This document shows positions 21,121 through 24,601 of a DNA stretch of 24,601 bases, in pieces (position 1 is the stretch's first letter; every line of letters starts with the position of its first letter). Below the pieces are notes generated by a model that did no database searches, was not told the origin of the DNA, and was given only the letters and a program-made list of their open reading frames with translations. The stretch is taken from assembly GCA_023299965.1 (NCBI GenBank), contig JALZVN010000020.1, positions 1 to 24,601 on the forward strand, in the 5' to 3' direction. The stretch comes from Saprospiraceae bacterium. Its GTDB lineage: Bacteria; Bacteroidota; Bacteroidia; Chitinophagales; Saprospiraceae. The position numbers were made by a program, and so were the translations under genes.

Positions 21121-22732
21121 TTCTTTTTTGTTGCCTTTCGTATTTATTCTTTAGGTATTTTAGGTTAGCTGGAGGAGTATTTGTTTTACCATTCAAAATA
21201 TATTGGAAAGAAATTTTCATGTCTGAATCAATAAAGTTCTTAGTTACCCATGGCATAGCCATTAAGCCAAAGAAAATACTATACACCAGACTATATTTAA
21301 TAGTGCGAATAAATCCTGTGCTGTTCTGTATAAATAAGTAAGCAAATGAACCAGCTCCAATAAGCAAAAGAGCCCACTGCACATAATTTGCGCTAAGATG
21401 ATACTCACGCATTCCACTCATGTCATCTAGCTTCACCAATAAGATGGCAAAACAACATAGAAAGGCTGCCCCCAGAAATCCTAAAAATCCGAATTCTACA
21501 AACCACATTATGGCTACAATACAGAAATAGGTGAACAGGGTAGTAAGCTTTATACCAAAGGCAAAACCAGTAAGTAAGCCCATTAAAACTAAATACGGGT
21601 TCAAAAAGAGCTTTAAGCCCTGAGGTACTACGGAATCACTATCTGGAGTCAGTATCTTTTTATTCTCTTTGATCCAAGCAAACAAGAGGATTACTAAGGA
21701 CAATACGATGAAGAGTAAACCGAGATCCACTTTTTGTTCTTGATAGCTTTGAAAACCAACACTTGGAATTAAATAGAATACCAATAAACTTAGTAGAGTA
21801 TAGTTCTGATTCATTTTTAAGATGTCTTTTCCAATAGCATATAATGCTAAGAGACATAAAACACCACCTACGTAGGACAGGGCTAGTACTGTTTCTAAAC
21901 TATTGAATAGGATTAGTCCAAAGGACATAAATAAGGACCAGTTGTAAGGCTGATACCCTCTCACAAGACCATGGTAGTCGTTGATGATAGTAGGTAGTTT
22001 TACATAAAGTGCCATGGAATCCCATCCCTTTGGAAAAGGGCTTATATTCTGTGCTAAATTAAGCTGAACAACAAACAGCAATAAGAGTAGGCTGAAAGCG
22101 CCTATGAAGCCAAGACTTTTTGATGGTTTTATCACATCAATACTTATCCTTTTAAGGAATCTAAGGTTGTTTTCGAATCCTAGTGCTAGACATCCGATTA
22201 AGATAGGTCCCAAAGTAAACCAATACAAGATTTTGAATATGCCGAGTAAAAAGGCAAGCATTACAACAATCATGATCCCCGCCGCTATAGATACCGCTAC
22301 AGTGCTACTTTTATCTAGCTTAAATCTAAATCTAGTCAAAGCCCACGAACCTATAGAGTAAGTGGATAATATGATAAAAAACACCTGTAAACCAACAAGA
22401 AAATAGTTGAATAGAATGAACAGGATTTCATTGAAAGCAGCACTAGTATCCGTGCCCCTATTTAATACTAAGGCAAAGGTGATTCCAACCAATATCACTC
22501 CTGGAATAAGCATTAGACCACCTCGAAGAATAGAGCTGATTTTTGCTTTATAGAATGCATATAATCCACCTCCCAATAAAGCATGACCGATAGCCAGGCT
22601 ATACAAGTCCCAGTATTGAAAGAACTGAATATTTAAAGCGTATTGTGGATGTTTTTGGAGGTAGTCAAGTAGCACAAAGGCAACCCAAAAAACGGAAAAT
22701 AAAATAAGTAAAATCGGATAAACTTTTTTCAA
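21110..22732 (-). CDS. Multi-pass membrane protein, GT-C-like (possible N-terminal half)
   Basis: A 540-aa protein with 12 or more hydrophobic segments and almost no soluble domains. The loop near residues 228-248 (AQNISPFPKGWDSMALYVKL) has an acidic residue after the early helices, as in the catalytic first loop of GT-C enzymes (Asp238 here), and QPYNWSLF follows. The end (PWVTKNFIDSDMKISFQYIL, then a Lys/Arg/Asn-rich tail) resembles the point in GT-C proteins just before the LTLPWD-type segment that opens the next gene. It is first in the unit, downstream of a TAnnTTTG-type box at 22779, and overlaps the following gene by 11 bp. Likely a sugar-transfer protein of the inner membrane, but the family assignment is by pattern only. 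Confidence 0.6.
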   Translation of the reverse strand: MKKVYPILLILFSVFWVAFVLLDYLQKHPQYALNIQFFQYWDLYSLAIGHALLGGGLYAFYKAKISSILRGGLMLIPGVILVGITFALVLNRGTDTSAAFNEILFILFNYFLVGLQVFFIILSTYSIGSWALTRFRFKLDKSSTVAVSIAAGIMIVVMLAFLLGIFKILYWFTLGPILIGCLALGFENNLRFLKRISIDVIKPSKSLGFIGAFSLLLLLFVVQLNLAQNISPFPKGWDSMALYVKLPTIINDYHGLVRGYQPYNWSLFMSFGLILFNSLETVLALSYVGGVLCLLALYAIGKDILKMNQNYTLLSLLVFYLIPSVGFQSYQEQKVDLGLLFIVLSLVILLFAWIKENKKILTPDSDSVVPQGLKLFLNPYLVLMGLLTGFAFGIKLTTLFTYFCIVAIMWFVEFGFLGFLGAAFLCCFAILLVKLDDMSGMREYHLSANYVQWALLLIGAGSFAYLFIQNSTGFIRTIKYSLVYSIFFGLMAMPWVTKNFIDSDMKISFQYILNGKTNTPPANLKYLKNKYERQQKRNGN

Positions 22733-22778
22733 ACCTTAGCGTGCGTTTTGTTGCCTATTGTTAAAATATTCAGCAAAA

Positions 22779-22786
22779 CAAAATTA
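22779..22786 (-). promoter_or_regulatory. Putative promoter box of the glycosyltransferase unit
   Basis: On the minus strand, TAATTTTG (a TAnnTTTG match) lies 47 bp upstream of the ATG at 22732. The upstream side is very A/T-rich, with no clear -33 TTG. Confidence 0.4.
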
Positions 22787-22887
22787 TAAAAACATTATAA
22801 TATATAGCCGAATAGATCTCTTTATTTAAGAAATCAAATGTAAAATTGATAGTTGTTTTGCTTGGATTCAGAGTTCTTCTGGAAAGT

Positions 22888-22923
22888 AAAAAAAAGGGAT
22901 AGATTTCGAAGAGAATCTATCCC
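22888..22923 (-). terminator. Intrinsic terminator of meaB
   Basis: On the minus strand a 10-bp perfect stem (22923-22914 GGGATAGATT with 22905-22896 AATCTATCCC) around an 8-nt loop, followed by eight T residues (22895-22888). It lies about 130 bp after the meaB stop; the 22924-23050 stretch holds no other feature I can support. Confidence 0.88.
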
Positions 22924-23050
22924 GATCACATTATCTAATGATCTTGTGAATCGGAAAAGGGAAAGAAATGCTTGCTCAAGGGATTAAACTTGTCATTTCT
23001 TCTGCGCAAATTTAACAAATCAACTATCTATATTAATACTTATTGAAAGA

Positions 23051-24109
23051 TTATTTCTTCACAATTTGTGATTTTATGGCTTTTCGGAGTAATTCAACTG
23101 CTTGAAAAAGAGGAATTTCGCCATTTTTGATGCCTTCTTTGTGTTTGTCGTTGAGCAGGTTTATTTGTTCATTTTCAAGGATTACGTCTAGAATGGTTTT
23201 CTGAGCGTAGGAGTCATACCAGGTAGCCGATTGAGTGATTCGGTTGCTTATTAGCTGACCACTAGTTGTTTTTGTATTAAAGAATTTTTTTATATCAATC
23301 CAGACTTCTTCTAGACCAGTATTTTCTTGAGCAGAACTAAGTAGAACCTTTATTTGCCAATCGTGATGTTTTGGGGAAAGCATGTGGATAGCGTTGGCAA
23401 AGTATCTTTTTGTCTGCTTTGCAAGGTCTTTTTTATCCGAATCGTGCTTATTTACGACGAGGAGGTCTGCCAATTCTACTACACCCTTCTTTATTCCTTG
23501 CAATTCATCTCCTGATCCAGGCTGTAGAAGCAATAACATCATATCCGTCATAGAGTGAACGAGTACTTCAGATTGACCAACTCCTACGGTTTCTACCAAA
23601 ATGACTTGATATCCTGCTTTTTCACATAATGCGATACTACTTTTGGTAGACTGTGCAACTCCGCCTAAAGTTTTTCCGGCAGCTGATGGACGAATGAATG
23701 CATTGGGGTGTTGGCCTAATTTTTCCATTCTGGTTTTATCACCTAGTATACTACCATGGGAAACTTGACTGCTAGGGTCAATCGCTAAGACAGCTACTTT
23801 TAGGGATTGATTGGCTAACATCAATCCAAATTGTTCTATAAAGCTGCTTTTTCCTACACCTGGTGAACCGGTAATCCCAATAATCATAGCTGGCTCTTTA
23901 GGATTGGGTAACTGATCTAAGAGTGCATGTCCATCATGCCATTGTTTGTTATTTTGACTTTCAATAAGGGTGATAGCTTGACTAAGAGCGACCTTGTTTC
24001 CTTCTTTTATTGCACGTACTGTTTTTTGTATGTCGTTGCTTCGTTTACCTTTTTGAAGAAAAGAGTCCGCGGAACTCTTGTTGGTAAATCGTTTTTTTTC
24101 TTCGCTCAT
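23051..24109 (-). CDS. meaB: Methylmalonyl-CoA mutase-associated G-protein MeaB (ArgK family)
   Basis: A SIMIBI-class GTPase that protects and reloads B12-dependent methylmalonyl-CoA mutase in the cytoplasm. The 352-aa product has the full motif set: Walker A GSPGVGKS (81-88), AIDPSS (109-114), GDKTRM (123-128), the RPSAAGKTLGG loop (140-150), VETVGVGQSE (172-181), the LLLLQPGSGDELQGIKKG block (192-209) and NKHD (220-223), a variant of the usual NKxD guanine-binding motif. A helical dimerisation region follows (about 300-352). Length is normal. Earlier names (ArgK, LAO kinase) came from a misassignment. The mutase genes are not in this window; meaB appears to be its own unit, with a promoter box near 24187 and a terminator near 22888. 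Methylmalonyl-CoA metabolism elsewhere in the genome is inferred. Confidence 0.95.
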   Translation of the reverse strand: MSEEKKRFTNKSSADSFLQKGKRSNDIQKTVRAIKEGNKVALSQAITLIESQNNKQWHDGHALLDQLPNPKEPAMIIGITGSPGVGKSSFIEQFGLMLANQSLKVAVLAIDPSSQVSHGSILGDKTRMEKLGQHPNAFIRPSAAGKTLGGVAQSTKSSIALCEKAGYQVILVETVGVGQSEVLVHSMTDMMLLLLQPGSGDELQGIKKGVVELADLLVVNKHDSDKKDLAKQTKRYFANAIHMLSPKHHDWQIKVLLSSAQENTGLEEVWIDIKKFFNTKTTSGQLISNRITQSATWYDSYAQKTILDVILENEQINLLNDKHKEGIKNGEIPLFQAVELLRKAIKSQIVKK

Positions 24110-24186
24110 TGTTGATCTGATGTATTGGTTGGAGTCCCTAAAAAAAGTGTGAAAGTTTTTAACATGGTGCTTGTTTAGAGAGGCTA

Positions 24187-24194
24187 CAAAGTTA
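24187..24194 (-). promoter_or_regulatory. Putative meaB promoter box
   Basis: On the minus strand TAACTTTG matches TAnnTTTG, 77 bp before the ATG at 24109. No clear -33 TTG is visible upstream. Confidence 0.4.
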
Positions 24195-24601
24195 AATAAT
24201 CTTAATGAAAATAGGGTTTAACGGTTTCTTAGGAATACATAATGATTTTGAAGGATATATTTATCATCGGACGGCTGAACGTAATAATTATTTCTTAACG
24301 AGTATAATTGTGCTCTCTTAAATTTAGCCGTCTATTTTTTCAAAAAAGTGGGGATTGGCTTCTCATTCTCAGTATATATCAGTAAAAAATACCATATATT
24401 TGCGTCGAAATCTTCAAAAAGCCAACAAACACTCCACAATTTAATTTAACTGCGCTGGTCTATATTTTTGATATAGAGGTAAGTTTTAATGTTTTATTAA
24501 GCTTATTCGTCACAGCGTCTTCGTTTTGTAATCGTTATTACTTTCATAAATACACTATTTTAAAATTAAGCTTTAAAGCGAAAAAACTTATTTATTATGT
24601 T
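24195..24601 (+). other. Gene-less end region with a probable plus-strand promoter and leader
   Basis: About 400 bp with no reading frame of note. TATATTTG followed by CG (24395-24402) is an exact TAnnTTTG box on the plus strand. About 200 bp of A/T-rich sequence follow to the window end without a convincing start codon. This leader holds a 7-bp perfect hairpin TCTATAT-TTTTG-ATATAGA (24459-24477). A 7-bp inverted pair GACGGCT/AGCCGTC lies at 24270-24276 and 24326-24332, 49 nt apart. The likely reading is a promoter and long 5' leader of a gene beyond the window. Confidence 0.35.

Noticed and set aside
22924..23050. Possible small RNA or gene between the meaB stop and its terminator
   Set aside because: No reading frame, promoter box or stable structure could be supported; it reads as a long 3' untranslated region.
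24270..24332. GACGGCT/AGCCGTC inverted pair followed by a T run as a terminator
   Set aside because: The 49-nt loop is too long for an intrinsic terminator and no plus-strand gene lies upstream.

Overview
The window comes from a member of the Bacteroidota, most likely in or near the Saprospiria or another marine or freshwater gliding lineage (inference). Four things point there: a protein with a type B sorting domain of the type IX secretion system (T9SS) and fibronectin-like modules, several Bacteroidota-specific envelope families, intergenic promoter boxes of the form TAnnTTTG, and low-GC DNA with almost no Shine-Dalgarno sequences. No phage, transposase, CRISPR array, rRNA or tRNA was seen.

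Layout. 2-2185 (+) is the 3' half of rpoC, closed by a strong terminator. A compact repeat element and about 430 bp without a convincing gene follow. 2874-4970 (+) is a two-gene unit: an inner-membrane-anchored OmpA-like protein, then a membrane-anchored coiled-coil protein with two helix-hairpin-helix-like repeats, closed by a terminator. A second repeat element carries a 23-bp perfect hairpin. 5261-8619 (-) holds a large T9SS cargo protein and, 2 bp downstream, riboflavin synthase (ribE). 8880-11678 (+) holds a membrane-anchored EEP-fold protein overlapping a DgkA-type lipid kinase, then a DUF5723-like outer-membrane protein. 11714-13162 (-) is a TPR lipoprotein. 13355-18430 (-) looks like one operon, purH-coaX-(outer-membrane barrel protein)-(secreted TPR protein); the last gene is a paralogue of the neighbouring lipoprotein. 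18431-19001 contains the purH promoter, a candidate small RNA with an orphan + strand terminator, and a third repeat element. 19002-22732 (-) is a three-gene glycosylation unit: a GT-C-like membrane protein apparently split over two overlapping genes, plus a DPM1-like GT2. 23051-24109 (-) is the MeaB G-protein chaperone. The last 490 bp hold the meaB promoter and a probable + strand promoter with a leader for a gene outside the window.

How the genes fit together. Most of the window is core metabolism (transcription, purine, CoA, riboflavin, B12-enzyme maintenance) interleaved with envelope genes. The metabolic genes are conventional. The least explained parts are the OmpA/HhH pair, the paralogous TPR proteins tied to an outer-membrane barrel gene, the split GT-C pair, the orphan terminator with a matching promoter box, and three hairpin-rich elements that each sit right after, or shortly downstream of, an intrinsic terminator.
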